Source: Clostridium sp. CAG:302
GTDB lineage: Bacteria; Bacillota_I; Bacilli_A; RF39; UBA660
Direction of reading: 5' to 3'
Assembly: GCA_000431795.1 (NCBI GenBank)
Contig: FR887367.1
Coordinates: 1-27,941 of the forward strand
DNA length: 27,941 nt
The translations under genes were made by a program, and so were the position numbers. The notes beneath the pieces are model-generated. The model saw nothing but the letters and a program-made list of their open reading frames with translations. It did no database searches and was not told the origin of the DNA. Shown here in pieces: positions 15,153 to 22,704 of this stretch (position 1 is the first letter of the stretch; every line of letters starts with the position of its first letter).

Positions 15153-15187
15153 CACTAAAGAGACTATATTTATATAGGCTCTTAGTG
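15153..15187 (-). terminator. Tandem hairpin 1 after the ylmC-like gene
   Basis: On minus: arms CACTAAGAG and CTCTTTAGTG (one bulged T) with inner C-CTATA ... TATAG-T, followed by TTTATTT. It lies 10 bases after the stop of the gene at 15198 and may end that transcript. Confidence 0.65.
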
Positions 15188-15197
15188 AACATAATTA

Positions 15198-15419
15198 TTA
15201 TACTTTGTCTTTAGCTAAAATTATGTCATCTCCTATTTTGGCTATTTGACTCCAATCTAACTCATACTCTTCTCTAGAGAATCTTTTGCCTTTCTTTTCT
15301 TCAAGTATCAACGACTTTATTAAACCAGTATTATCTACAATTACATCTATTATTAAACCTAGTCTTTTACCTGTAGACATATTTATTATTTCTTTTGTTT
15401 GTAATTCTGATAATCGCAT
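15198..15419 (-). CDS. ylmC: YlmC/YmxH family PRC-barrel protein (sporulation-associated)
   Basis: A 73-aa single PRC-barrel domain: MRLSELQTKEIINMSTGKRL, then IIDVIVDNTGLIKSLIL and a YELDWSQIAKIGDDIILA end, matching YlmC/YmxH, found in spore formers and often near sporulation sigma genes. Its molecular function is not known. AGGTGAT lies before the ATG at 15419. It is downstream of the kinase gene and sigG on the same strand but separated from the kinase by a terminator. Two abutting hairpins follow its stop. Confidence 0.88.
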   Translation of the reverse strand: MRLSELQTKEIINMSTGKRLGLIIDVIVDNTGLIKSLILEEKKGKRFSREEYELDWSQIAKIGDDIILAKDKV

Positions 15420-15454
15420 TATATCACCTATAAAAATATATGTTTATTTATATA

Positions 15455-15478
15455 AAAAGAGTACTATCTTTTTAGTAC
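15455..15478 (-). terminator. Terminator overlapping the kinase gene stop
   Basis: Minus strand arms GTACTA and TAGTAC (15473-15478, 15461-15466) then TCTTTTT. The stop codon TAG opens the second arm. Confidence 0.75.
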
Positions 15479-16606
15479 CCTTGCATATTTTCCATTATAT
15501 TTTTCACTATAACTCTCTTTAATATAGCTATCCATTAAATCTAATTTTGATTCAATATCCTTTACTAAGGCTATTTGGGCCCTTGTACGATATAAGTTTT
15601 GTTTATCATAGTCTGTTTTGAAATAAGTATCACCATTTATATAGTCATTTAAAAATCTTATAGCTAGTTCTAATGTCATTATTCTTACTGACTCTGCCAT
15701 TAAGGATAGTTCTTCATAAGTTAAGCTTTCAGACATTTCACTTAAGTATCCATCAGTATAAGCCTTAAATAAGTCTAAATCCATTTTTACTTTAGATAAG
15801 TCATGTTCATCTTCTTTAGCAGTACAAGCTGTTGATCTTATTCCATCACCATAGTCAAATAACATACTACCTGGCATAACAGTATCTAAATCTATTACCG
15901 CTAGAAAATCACCAGTATCTTTATTCATCATGACATTATTTACTTTAGTATCATTATGTGTTACACGATATGGTATTTCTTCAGTACCTAAGTCATCCAT
16001 TATTAATGAGCAAATATCTTCACGCATAAGAATAAATACTATTTCATTTGCTACTTCGGCTACTCTACCTTCAGAATCTATCTTAATATCATCCATTAAT
16101 TTATCATATCTTTTCTTGGTATCGTGGAAATCTTTGATGGTCTCCTCGAGCTTAGACATTGGATAGTTTCCTAGTAATCTTTGAAAATTTCCAAAGGCTT
16201 TACCTGTATTATAAACTATTTCTTTATCTTGCGATTGATCGTATGATACTGCATTTTCTATAAACTCATAGATACGATAATATTTTCTTGTACCTGTTTC
16301 ATCATTAACATAGCATAGTGACTTGTTATCTTTTGTTTTTATTACTTCAGGTACTTGATGGGTGGTATCTCCATTTTTTATCATTTGTCTTTTTAAATAG
16401 GCAGTTACACCTTCAATATTCTTCATTAATTTATATGGTTCTGCAAAAACTGTGGTATTTATTTTTTGAATTAAATATTTTCTTTCACTTCCATCTTTTC
16501 TTTTGAATGTTGCTACAAAGGTCTTGTTTATGTTTCCTGAATGATTCTCAGTAATATTTATTAGTTCACCTTCGATATTAAACTTGTTTAGTATTTCTTT
16601 AATCAT
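15464..16606 (-). CDS. APH-family sugar kinase (NahK-like)
   Basis: A 380-aa kinase of the aminoglycoside phosphotransferase fold. Catalytic loop THNDTKVNNVMM and metal-binding IDLDTVMPGSMLFDYGDGIR match the branch that includes N-acetylhexosamine 1-kinase NahK, rather than antibiotic-modifying APH enzymes. The N-lobe has the Gly-containing ENHSGNINKTF turn and YLIQKIN with the ATP-binding Lys. NahK phosphorylates GlcNAc/GalNAc released from mucin or milk glycans; substrate here is inferred from family likeness only. CTAGGAGGG precedes the ATG at 16606 and a TTACAA/TACAAT promoter lies just upstream. It sits alone between sigG and ylmC with its own terminator. Confidence 0.85.
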   Translation of the reverse strand: MIKEILNKFNIEGELINITENHSGNINKTFVATFKRKDGSERKYLIQKINTTVFAEPYKLMKNIEGVTAYLKRQMIKNGDTTHQVPEVIKTKDNKSLCYVNDETGTRKYYRIYEFIENAVSYDQSQDKEIVYNTGKAFGNFQRLLGNYPMSKLEETIKDFHDTKKRYDKLMDDIKIDSEGRVAEVANEIVFILMREDICSLIMDDLGTEEIPYRVTHNDTKVNNVMMNKDTGDFLAVIDLDTVMPGSMLFDYGDGIRSTACTAKEDEHDLSKVKMDLDLFKAYTDGYLSEMSESLTYEELSLMAESVRIMTLELAIRFLNDYINGDTYFKTDYDKQNLYRTRAQIALVKDIESKLDLMDSYIKESYSEKYNGKYARVLKR

Positions 16607-16625
16607 TACATAACCCTCCTAGTTA

Positions 16626-16654
16626 ATTGTATCATACATTAGATGGTTTTGTAA
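16626..16654 (-). promoter_or_regulatory. Promoter of the APH/NahK-like kinase gene
   Basis: Minus strand TTACAA (16649-16654), 17-bp spacer, TACAAT (16626-16631), starting at the base after the sigG stop. Confidence 0.65.
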
Positions 16655-17425
16655 CTATTTTATATGTTTTTTTAAATTATTTATGGCATTTTTTTCTATT
16701 CTTGATATTTGGGCCTGTGATATTCCGAGTTCTTCTGCTATTTCCATTTGGGTTTTTCCAATGATAAAACGCTCATTTAGAATGTTTACTTCTCTATCTT
16801 TGAGGTTATTCATGGCTCTTTCTAGAGCGAGCCTGCTATCAAGTCCATATTCTTCTTCTTTATTTGCTATTTGATCATATAGATATATGGTATCGCCTCC
16901 ATCATTATATATTGGCTCATACATACTTACTGGATCTCTTAGGGAATCTAGGGCCTCTCGAATATCATATTCTGTTACATTAAGTATTTTGGCTATTTCA
17001 GCATTTGTTGGTTCTTTACTACCTACTGCTAGTTCTTCTTTTAGTTTTAAGGTTTTATAGGCTAAATCTTTGATACTGCGTGATATTCTAATACTATTGT
17101 TATCTCTTAAATACCTTTTTATTTCTCCCTCAATCATAGGACAGGCATAAGTAGATAATTTTACATCATAGGATGTGTCAAAATTGTCAATGGCTTTTAC
17201 TAGTCCTAGACACCCCACTTGAAATAAATCATCTAGGTTATCTACTTTACCATTAAACTTTCTTAAGATACTTAATACTAGTTTTAAATTACCATTTATT
17301 AAGTCATCTCTAGCAAATGGGTCCCCCTCCTTCATCTTTTTAAATAATTCTATAGTTTCAGTAGTTGTTAAAACTTTTATATTCGCAGTATTCACACCAG
17401 TAATTTCTACTTTATGGCGTGACAT
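16655..17425 (-). CDS. sigG: RNA polymerase sporulation sigma factor SigG
   Basis: A 256-aa sigma-70 family protein closely resembling Bacillus SigG, the late forespore factor. The N-terminus MSRHKVEITGVNTANIKVL is the SigG hallmark. Region 2 is DLFQVGCLGLVKAIDNFD with the -10 binding helix LSTYACPMIEGEIKRYLRDN; then RISRSIKDLAYKTL, the long linker ending PVSMYEPIYNDGGD, and region 4 helix-turn-helix TQMEIAEELGISQAQISRIE. AAAGGAGAT precedes the ATG at 17425. It is not next to sigE/spoIIGA as in Bacillus, but a SigG-type promoter sequence lies upstream. It would switch on germination and DNA-protection genes in the forespore. Confidence 0.95.
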   Translation of the reverse strand: MSRHKVEITGVNTANIKVLTTTETIELFKKMKEGDPFARDDLINGNLKLVLSILRKFNGKVDNLDDLFQVGCLGLVKAIDNFDTSYDVKLSTYACPMIEGEIKRYLRDNNSIRISRSIKDLAYKTLKLKEELAVGSKEPTNAEIAKILNVTEYDIREALDSLRDPVSMYEPIYNDGGDTIYLYDQIANKEEEYGLDSRLALERAMNNLKDREVNILNERFIIGKTQMEIAEELGISQAQISRIEKNAINNLKKHIK

Positions 17426-17448
17426 AATAAAAAATCTCCTTTCATATT

Positions 17449-17479
17449 CATTATGAATACTTTTAGAGATTTTTATTCA
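17449..17479 (-). promoter_or_regulatory. SigG-type promoter upstream of sigG
   Basis: Minus strand TGAATA (17474-17479), 18-bp spacer, CATAATG (17449-17455), against the SigG consensus TGAATA/CATACTA. Known sigG genes are autoregulated, so the placement makes sense. The -10 sits in a small palindrome, TATTCAT-AATGAATA. Confidence 0.55.
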
Positions 17480-17620
17480 GTGGATTTTAATATAAGGTGC
17501 TCATATTTTAAACTTATTACTACATTTCCTTTTTTAAACGTATCAAATTCGCCTCCTTTAAAATTTGTAGCGACTACATTTTTGCTATTTATAATTTCAT
17601 CTTTTCATTTTTTATCTAAT

Positions 17621-17656
17621 AAAAAACGAGCATATATACCTAAGTATAATATGCTC
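17621..17656 (-). terminator. Terminator of the prepilin-lspA-rluD operon
   Basis: Minus strand arms GAGCATAT and ATATGCTC (17649-17656, 17628-17635) with partly paired inner TATAC/GTATA, followed by GTTTTTT. It lies about 105 bases after the rluD stop. Confidence 0.85.
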
Positions 17657-17762
17657 AAATAAATATATTTTTCTTTAGTAAGTGGTTGATAATGTCATTA
17701 TTATCATTTATGCAATTTGTTGTCTATTGTTTTAACTAGCTTTTTTACTTTTTGGATGGTTT

Positions 17763-18650
17763 TTATCTGAACCCTTCTAATATTTCTTTAAATCTATCTG
17801 GTACTGGAGCAGTAAATTCCATATATTCTTTGGTAGTTGGGTGAACAAAGCCTATCTTTTCAGCATGAAGCATTTGACCGAATTTTTCATCTATTAATTT
17901 TTTCTTACCATACACTGGATCATTTACGATAGGATGACCTATATAATTTAGATGTACTCTTATTTGATGAGTTCTTCCTGTTTCTAGTTTACATCTAATT
18001 AAAGTAGCGTTGTTTAGTCTTTCTATCACTCTAAAATGAGTTATAGCCTCTTTGGAGTTTTCACTAGTTACACACATTTTCTTTCTATTATTAACATCTC
18101 TTCCTATTGGTGCATCAATAGTAGCAGTGTCTTCCTTAATAATACCCTCTACAAGAGCTATATACTCTCTTACTACTTCTTTCTTAGCAATAGCATCCGC
18201 GAGGATATTGTGTGCTCTATCATTCTTAGCCACTAGTAACAATCCTGAAGTATCAGCATCTATTCTATGAACTATACCCGGTCTTATTAGAGTATTAATA
18301 GTACTTAGATTTTTAGTGTGATATAAAAGGGCATTGACAAGAGTTCCTGCACGGTTACCTGGAGCAGGATGTACTACCATACCACTTGGTTTATTTACTA
18401 CGATCAAGTCATCATCTTCGTAATAGATATCTAATGGTATATTTTCTGGTAATATATCTGTCTCTTCAATTAACTCAGTTATTTCTATATTGTCATTTTC
18501 TTTTACTTTATAACTATCTTTTACTTTATTTCCATTTACTAAAATATTTCCTGTTTCAATCATTTTTTGTATTTTACTTCTTGTGTATTCAGTATTATCA
18601 CAAAGATATTTATCTATTCTTTTTCCGATATTATTTATGTCTACGATCAT
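17763..18650 (-). CDS. rluD: RluD-family 23S rRNA pseudouridine synthase
   Basis: A 295-aa enzyme of the RluA/RluD family that isomerises uridines in 23S rRNA. An N-terminal S4 RNA-binding domain (about 10-60: KRIDKYLCDN ... SKIQKMIETGNILVNG) is followed by the catalytic domain with LIVVNKPSGMVVHPAPGN, the active-site HRIDADTSGLLLVAK (catalytic D131) and GRTHQIRVHL. AAAGGAC precedes the ATG at 18650, which lies 20 bases inside the end of lspA. The lspA-rluD (ylyB) order is the common Firmicutes arrangement. The usual next gene, pyrR, is absent and sigG follows a terminator. Confidence 0.95.
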   Translation of the reverse strand: MIVDINNIGKRIDKYLCDNTEYTRSKIQKMIETGNILVNGNKVKDSYKVKENDNIEITELIEETDILPENIPLDIYYEDDDLIVVNKPSGMVVHPAPGNRAGTLVNALLYHTKNLSTINTLIRPGIVHRIDADTSGLLLVAKNDRAHNILADAIAKKEVVREYIALVEGIIKEDTATIDAPIGRDVNNRKKMCVTSENSKEAITHFRVIERLNNATLIRCKLETGRTHQIRVHLNYIGHPIVNDPVYGKKKLIDEKFGQMLHAEKIGFVHPTTKEYMEFTAPVPDRFKEILEGFR

Positions 18651-19095
18651 TATTTTTGTCCTTTCTAAACATGCTTATTAGTAAGAGAAATACTCCTAGT
18701 ACTATGAAAGTATCCGCTAGATTGAATATTGGATAATTATATCCAAATATTTTAAAATCTAGAAAGTCTACTACTGCTCCTCTTACTATTCTATCGATCA
18801 GATTACCTATAGAACCTCCTATTACAAGGGATAAGGCTATTTTATTTATATTTTCTTTTACTTTTGTTTTTCTTATATAATATATTAATATTCCTATAAC
18901 AATAAGGGTTACAATAATTAGAATCACTCTTTTACCTGTTAGTATACTAAAAGCTGCTCCATTGTTATTTGTATATGTTAAATAGAAAAATGATTTTATT
19001 ACTTCAACTGATTTTGTCTTACTTAGAGTATTTATAACTATTAATTTAGATACTTGGTCTATTATTATAAATATTATACTTAAAATTATTATCAT
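18631..19095 (-). CDS. lspA: Lipoprotein signal peptidase (signal peptidase II)
   Basis: A 154-aa, four-helix membrane aspartyl protease that removes signal peptides from diacylglyceryl-modified prolipoproteins. Motifs: DQVSKLI (13-19), the NNNGAAFSIL loop (43-52), GGSIGNLIDRIVRGAVVDF with catalytic D110, and FNLADTFIVLG with catalytic D128. The ribosome site is weak (CAGGGAT). It follows the prepilin gene by 21 bases and overlaps rluD by 20, so the three genes form one transcript. Confidence 0.95.
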   Translation of the reverse strand: MIIILSIIFIIIDQVSKLIVINTLSKTKSVEVIKSFFYLTYTNNNGAAFSILTGKRVILIIVTLIVIGILIYYIRKTKVKENINKIALSLVIGGSIGNLIDRIVRGAVVDFLDFKIFGYNYPIFNLADTFIVLGVFLLLISMFRKDKNNDRRHK

Positions 19096-19116
19096 AATAA
19101 TTATCCCTGACTTTCT

Positions 19117-19626
19117 TTACTTCCATTCACAAGTGTCTATGGCATAATCTCCTTTAATAGTAGACTTATACTCCTTTGTAAGACATCCTAAACTATCTTT
19201 ATGCACTTTATAACAGTATACAAAATCACTGTCTTTGTATACTTCTACTTCAGCAGTAGTATTACATGTAGCATCTTTATTACCAGCATTAACAAAGTCT
19301 TTCTGTGTTATAACACCATTTTTATTTGTTTCATTTTCTATCATAGCTTCTATTTTTATAATTCCCATTTGATAAGTAATATTATAAGTATCTTTTTCAT
19401 TTACTGTTTTTGTTCCGGTACCATTTTCATTAAAATTTATTGTATCGCTATTTAGTTTAACATAACTATCAATTGCCTGCGTAAGTCTATCTACAAATAC
19501 CTCTTCTGACTTAATTTTACTTTTGGTGTAAGCATCAGAAATTATTGGTACTGATATTAATAATACTAGTCCTAATACAACAATCACTGCGAGCAATTCT
19601 ATTAAAGTAAATCCTTTTCTATTCAT
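19117..19626 (-). CDS. Type IV prepilin-like protein
   Basis: A 169-aa pseudopilin with the same signal as the protein at 14536-14997: MNRKGFTLIELLAVIVVLG, cleaved after Gly by prepilin peptidase. After the hydrophobic helix, a globular domain of about 130 residues carries Cys in DATCNTT, FVYCYK, LGCLTK and DTCEWK, two possible disulfides. TGGAGG precedes the ATG at 19626 and a TTGATA/TAATAT promoter lies upstream. It leads the operon with lspA and rluD, an unusual place for a pilin; no assembly gene is in the window. Confidence 0.87.
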   Translation of the reverse strand: MNRKGFTLIELLAVIVVLGLVLLISVPIISDAYTKSKIKSEEVFVDRLTQAIDSYVKLNSDTINFNENGTGTKTVNEKDTYNITYQMGIIKIEAMIENETNKNGVITQKDFVNAGNKDATCNTTAEVEVYKDSDFVYCYKVHKDSLGCLTKEYKSTIKGDYAIDTCEWK

Positions 19627-19644
19627 TTTATTTCCTCCAGATAT

Positions 19645-19673
19645 ATATTACCATAAATATATTTTTTTATCAA
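19645..19673 (-). promoter_or_regulatory. Promoter of the prepilin-lspA-rluD operon
   Basis: Minus strand TTGATA (19668-19673), 17-bp spacer, TAATAT (19645-19650). Confidence 0.65.
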
Positions 19674-19677
19674 GGAC

Positions 19678-19706
19678 TTGCTTTTTTACTTAGTTATTTA
19701 TATAAT
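19678..19706 (+). promoter_or_regulatory. Promoter of the DUF192-gpsA operon
   Basis: TTGCTT (19678-19683), 17-bp spacer, TATAAT (19701-19706). The two divergent -35 boxes are 4 bp apart. Confidence 0.7.
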
Positions 19707-19723
19707 TAGATTATGGTGATAGA

Positions 19724-20044
19724 ATGAGACTATTATATAATGATAAAGAAATAGTATTATATGAATGTAAATCTTTTTTTAGTAGACTAAAGGGATTTAT
19801 GTTTACTAAGAATATTGATAAAGCTCTTTTATTTGATAGATGTAATAGTATTCATACTTTTTTTATGAAAGAAAATATAGATGTTATTATGTGTGATAAA
19901 GATAATAATATTTTGTATTATTATAAAGATTTAGGTAAGAATAAAGTAATACTGCCAAAGAAGAACGTAAGAAAAGTATTTGAAACCCCAAGTAATTATT
20001 TTGATATTGAAATAGGAAAGAAGATGATAATTAGTGAAAATTAG
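19724..20044 (+). CDS. DUF192 family protein
   Basis: A 106-aa protein fitting DUF192: SRLKGFMFTKNIDKALLF followed by the core NSIHTFFMKENIDVIMCDKD and LPKKNVRKVFETP. The family is a small beta-barrel of unknown function, often secreted; here no signal peptide is seen. GGTGATAG precedes the ATG. Its end overlaps the gpsA start by 11 bases, so the genes are translationally coupled; the meaning of this pairing is not known. Confidence 0.82.
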   Translation: MRLLYNDKEIVLYECKSFFSRLKGFMFTKNIDKALLFDRCNSIHTFFMKENIDVIMCDKDNNILYYYKDLGKNKVILPKKNVRKVFETPSNYFDIEIGKKMIISEN

Positions 20045-21005
20045 TATTTTAGGTACTGGAGCATTTGGTATGGCTCTAGCTAGTATTTTTTATAATAATA
20101 AATGTAATATTAAGATGTGGACTAATAGTGAAGATGAAAAAGATATGTTAATTAAAAATAGAAAGAGTGATAAAATAAATTATAATATTCCTAGTGATAT
20201 TATTATTTCTACCGATATGAAAGAAGTAGTTCTTAATACTGATATTATAGTAGTGGCAGTACCTGCGAAGTTTGTTGGTAGCACTTCAAAGGAATTAAAT
20301 AAATACTTTAAAAGTAATCAAGTTATTTGTATTGCTTCAAAAGGTATAGAACAGAACTCTTGTTTATTTTTATATGATATTATTAGAAATAACATTGACA
20401 CTTTAAATATAGGTGTTATATCTGGTGGTACTTTTGCTGAAGATATTATCAACATGGTACCTATCGGATTTAGTTTGGCTTCAAGAAGTAATTATACTAG
20501 AAATATTATTACTAAAGCTATGGCTAATGATTATGTTAAGATAAGACATACTAGAGATATTATTGGTACTGAAATATGTGGCTCTATTAAAAATGTTATT
20601 GCTATAGCTTCTGGTATGCTTGATGGTATGGGATACCCAATATCTACGAGTACTATGTTTATTACTGAATCTCTACATGATATTAAAGCTTTGATTAAGG
20701 CATTAGGTGGTAATAAGAAAACTATTTTATCATTTGCTGGATTTGGTGATATATTGCTTACTTGTACTAGTACTAAAAGTAGAAATTATACTCTAGGTAA
20801 GTTAATAGGTGAAGGTAAAAGTAAAGAGGAAATTAATAATTATATAAAGAATACTACAATAGAGGGATTATATACACTATACTCTATAAAAAAACTTCTT
20901 AGAAATAAAAAGATCAAGATGCCCATTATTAATCTTATTTATGATATTATTGTTAATGAAAAAGAACCTAGTAATTTAACTAAGTTTCTTATAAAAAAAG
21001 AATAA
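20034..21005 (+). CDS. gpsA: Glycerol-3-phosphate dehydrogenase [NAD(P)+]
   Basis: A 323-aa cytoplasmic enzyme making sn-glycerol 3-phosphate from dihydroxyacetone phosphate for membrane lipid synthesis. Seen: the Rossmann motif GTGAFGMALA (7-16), VAVPAKF, the ASKGIEQ and SGGTFAEDI blocks (usually SGPSFAxE), catalytic K186 in GSIKNVIAIASGMLDG, and GFGDILLTCTS with the Asn/Arg-containing SRNYTLGK substrate loop. It starts with GTG at 20034, inside the DUF192 gene, with AGGAAAG upstream. It ends at a strong terminator shared with the convergent gene. Confidence 0.95.
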   Translation: MKISILGTGAFGMALASIFYNNKCNIKMWTNSEDEKDMLIKNRKSDKINYNIPSDIIISTDMKEVVLNTDIIVVAVPAKFVGSTSKELNKYFKSNQVICIASKGIEQNSCLFLYDIIRNNIDTLNIGVISGGTFAEDIINMVPIGFSLASRSNYTRNIITKAMANDYVKIRHTRDIIGTEICGSIKNVIAIASGMLDGMGYPISTSTMFITESLHDIKALIKALGGNKKTILSFAGFGDILLTCTSTKSRNYTLGKLIGEGKSKEEINNYIKNTTIEGLYTLYSIKKLLRNKKIKMPIINLIYDIIVNEKEPSNLTKFLIKKE

Positions 21006-21033
21006 AATTAGATGATTGAACATCTAATTTTTT
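21004..21033. terminator. Bidirectional terminator between gpsA and the zinc-ribbon gene
   Basis: Arms AAATTAGATG (21005-21014) and CATCTAATTT (21021-21030), T-run on the plus side (TTTTTT, 21028-21033) and a shorter one on the minus side (AAAA, 21004-21007). It ends gpsA and abuts the stop of the opposite gene. Confidence 0.87.
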
Positions 21034-21034
21034 A

Positions 21035-21403
21035 TTAATCATAATAGTTATAATAATAACTACTATCATAGTAACTATCTTTTATCCCATTGAATGTAGC
21101 TACTGATACTATAATCATTATTAATGTAATGAATAAGGCAATAGATGAAATAATTATACCCGCAGTTGCTAAGCCTTTACCTGCACTAGTTTCTTTGACT
21201 TTCTTAAGTCCTAGTATTGAGAATATTAAACCTAGTAATGGTACAAAGAATGATAGTACGAAACCTGCGGTTGCCATTCCATTAGAATTATTACTTTTAG
21301 GACTAACATTTTGATTTTTTGGGCTAACTGAAACTCCACATTTTGGACATATTACTGCCTCATCTACTACTTCGTTCCCACAATTTGAACAAAACTTTGA
21401 CAT
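21035..21403 (-). CDS. Zinc-ribbon membrane protein with DUF4190 domain
   Basis: A 122-aa protein. Residues 1-26 are a zinc ribbon (C5-x2-C8 and C19-x2-C22), then a Ser/Asn linker, then two transmembrane helices separated by the basic GLKKVKETSAGKGLATAG loop, the DUF4190 layout, and a Tyr-rich tail (SSYYYNYYD). Function unknown; such proteins are common in gut Bacillota. AGGAGGTG precedes the ATG at 21403, with a weak TATAAT at about 21457-21462 upstream. Confidence 0.82.
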   Translation of the reverse strand: MSKFCSNCGNEVVDEAVICPKCGVSVSPKNQNVSPKSNNSNGMATAGFVLSFFVPLLGLIFSILGLKKVKETSAGKGLATAGIIISSIALFITLIMIIVSVATFNGIKDSYYDSSYYYNYYD

Positions 21404-21495
21404 ACTACACCTCCTATTTTTTTGATAAAGCGCACTCCCTATGTTATGCTAAATTAATTATATCATAATTATTTTTATTTGAAAATCATTTTTAA

Positions 21496-22377
21496 CTAAT
21501 TATTCTCAATGTAATTAATTACTTTTTCAACAGTATTGTTGAAATTACTATAGTCTGTTTCAAACCATACTACTGGTAGTTGGTGATTAAAAAATGTATA
21601 CTGCCTTTTGGCATAATGCCTTGAATTTTGTTTTATTTTGTCTATGGCTTCTTCAAGAGATATATTGCCATCAAAGTATGAATATATTTCTCTATAACCA
21701 ATGGCATTAAGTAATGGTTTAGTTCTGACATTCTTATCATAAAAGGCTTTTACTTCATTAAGTAAACCATCTTTAATCATAATGTCCACTCTTGTATTTA
21801 TTTTATCATATAATATTCTTCTATCGGTTGTTAAACCGATAAATATAGCATCATATAGTAATTTATTAGTAGTATTGGTATTAATAGATTTATTATTTTC
21901 TTTATAGTAATTAAGGGCTCTTATTAATCTGCGACGATTATTTTTATCTATTACTATATCTTTATCTACTTCTAGTAATTTATTATATAATTCTTCATCA
22001 GTTAGATTATCATATGTATTAGTTTCTTTTTCTTCAGTTAATTTATAGTCGTAAAGAGCTGCTTTTATATATAGACCTGTACCTCCTACTAGAATGGGAG
22101 TTTTTCCTCTACCCTGGACTTCTTTGATTAATTTACGACAATCTTTTTGGTAATGATAAATAGTATATTCTTCATCTACCTCTTTTATATCAAATAGATG
22201 ATGAGGAATATCTTCTTTTTCTTCTTCAGTTACTTTAGCACTTCCGATATCTAATCCTTTATATACTTGAACAGCATCAGCATTTATTATTTCACCATTA
22301 TATCTTTTAGCTAATTCTATACTTAATTTGGTTTTGCCTACCGCAGTAGGTCCTGTTATAACAATTACTTTATTCAT
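21496..22377 (-). CDS. miaA: tRNA dimethylallyltransferase
   Basis: A 293-aa enzyme that adds a dimethylallyl group to A37 of tRNAs reading UNN codons. Seen: P-loop GPTAVGKT (9-16), NADAVQVYKGLDIGSAKVT (usual NADSMQVY), PHHLFDI, the GGTGLYIKA motif and LNAIGYREI, plus the C-terminal RQYTFFNHQ tRNA-binding block. AAAGGAG precedes the ATG at 22377. In many Bacillota miaA follows mutL directly; here three genes, two of them mTERF-like repeat genes, lie between. Confidence 0.96.
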   Translation of the reverse strand: MNKVIVITGPTAVGKTKLSIELAKRYNGEIINADAVQVYKGLDIGSAKVTEEEKEDIPHHLFDIKEVDEEYTIYHYQKDCRKLIKEVQGRGKTPILVGGTGLYIKAALYDYKLTEEKETNTYDNLTDEELYNKLLEVDKDIVIDKNNRRRLIRALNYYKENNKSINTNTTNKLLYDAIFIGLTTDRRILYDKINTRVDIMIKDGLLNEVKAFYDKNVRTKPLLNAIGYREIYSYFDGNISLEEAIDKIKQNSRHYAKRQYTFFNHQLPVVWFETDYSNFNNTVEKVINYIENN

Positions 22378-22416
22378 AGATTACTCCTTTTTGTAAGATT
22401 AATATATCATAGATAA

Positions 22417-22449
22417 CATAAAAAGACAAGATTATTTGATTCTTGTCTT
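22417..22449 (-). terminator. Terminator of the 70-aa gene
   Basis: Minus strand arms AAGACAAGA and TCTTGTCTT (22441-22449, 22423-22431) then TTT. The stop codon lies in the loop, so the stem uses the last codons. Confidence 0.75.
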
Positions 22450-22644
22450 AGTCTTATATGAATACTCTTCTTTACTTCTTATACCTAATTCTATTTCCTT
22501 TAATTCATTAGCTTTAGCAAGTTCTATAGTAAGTGCCTTAAGTACATTAATATTACTATTAAACTCTTTTAAAGTATATTTTAATCCCTCTGTATTTCTT
22601 AATGAAGCACTTAAGGCTCTCATTGCATCTGTTTCATAAGACAT
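22432..22644 (-). CDS. Small protein of unknown function
   Basis: A 70-aa, highly charged, helical protein beginning MSYETDAMRALSASLRNTEG and ending in a Lys/Arg-rich tail. I do not recognise a family. It is probably real: AAGGAGTG precedes the ATG at 22644, a TTGACA/TAGAAT promoter lies upstream and a clean terminator ends it. No membrane helix or Cys. It lies between miaA and the repeat gene on the same strand. Confidence 0.65.
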   Translation of the reverse strand: MSYETDAMRALSASLRNTEGLKYTLKEFNSNINVLKALTIELAKANELKEIELGIRSKEEYSYKTKTRIK

Positions 22645-22667
22645 AGTATCACTCCTTAGTGCCATAT

Positions 22668-22696
22668 ATTCTAACACATGTACAACTTAGTGTCAA
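22668..22696 (-). promoter_or_regulatory. Promoter of the 70-aa gene
   Basis: Minus strand TTGACA (22691-22696), 17-bp spacer, TAGAAT (22668-22673). Confidence 0.7.
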
Positions 22697-22704
22697 ATAT
22701 TAAA

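Larger units (their letters stand above)
17426..17762 (-). other. Gap between rluD and sigG
   Basis: These 337 bases hold the rluD-side terminator (17621-17656) and the sigG promoter (17449-17479). Between them a start-less minus frame (17473-17604) reads like protein (for example NFKGGEFDTFKKGN) behind AAAGGAGG, and may be a decayed small gene. No intact gene is seen. Confidence 0.5.

Noticed and set aside
15464..16606. Aminoglycoside resistance phosphotransferase
   Set aside because: The THNDTKVNN and IDLDTVMPG motifs match the NahK-type sugar kinase branch, and no resistance or mobile context is present.
17453..17662. 69-aa plus-strand gene in the rluD-sigG gap
   Set aside because: It has no ribosome site, runs across the minus-strand sigG promoter and the rluD terminator, and has no recognisable domain.
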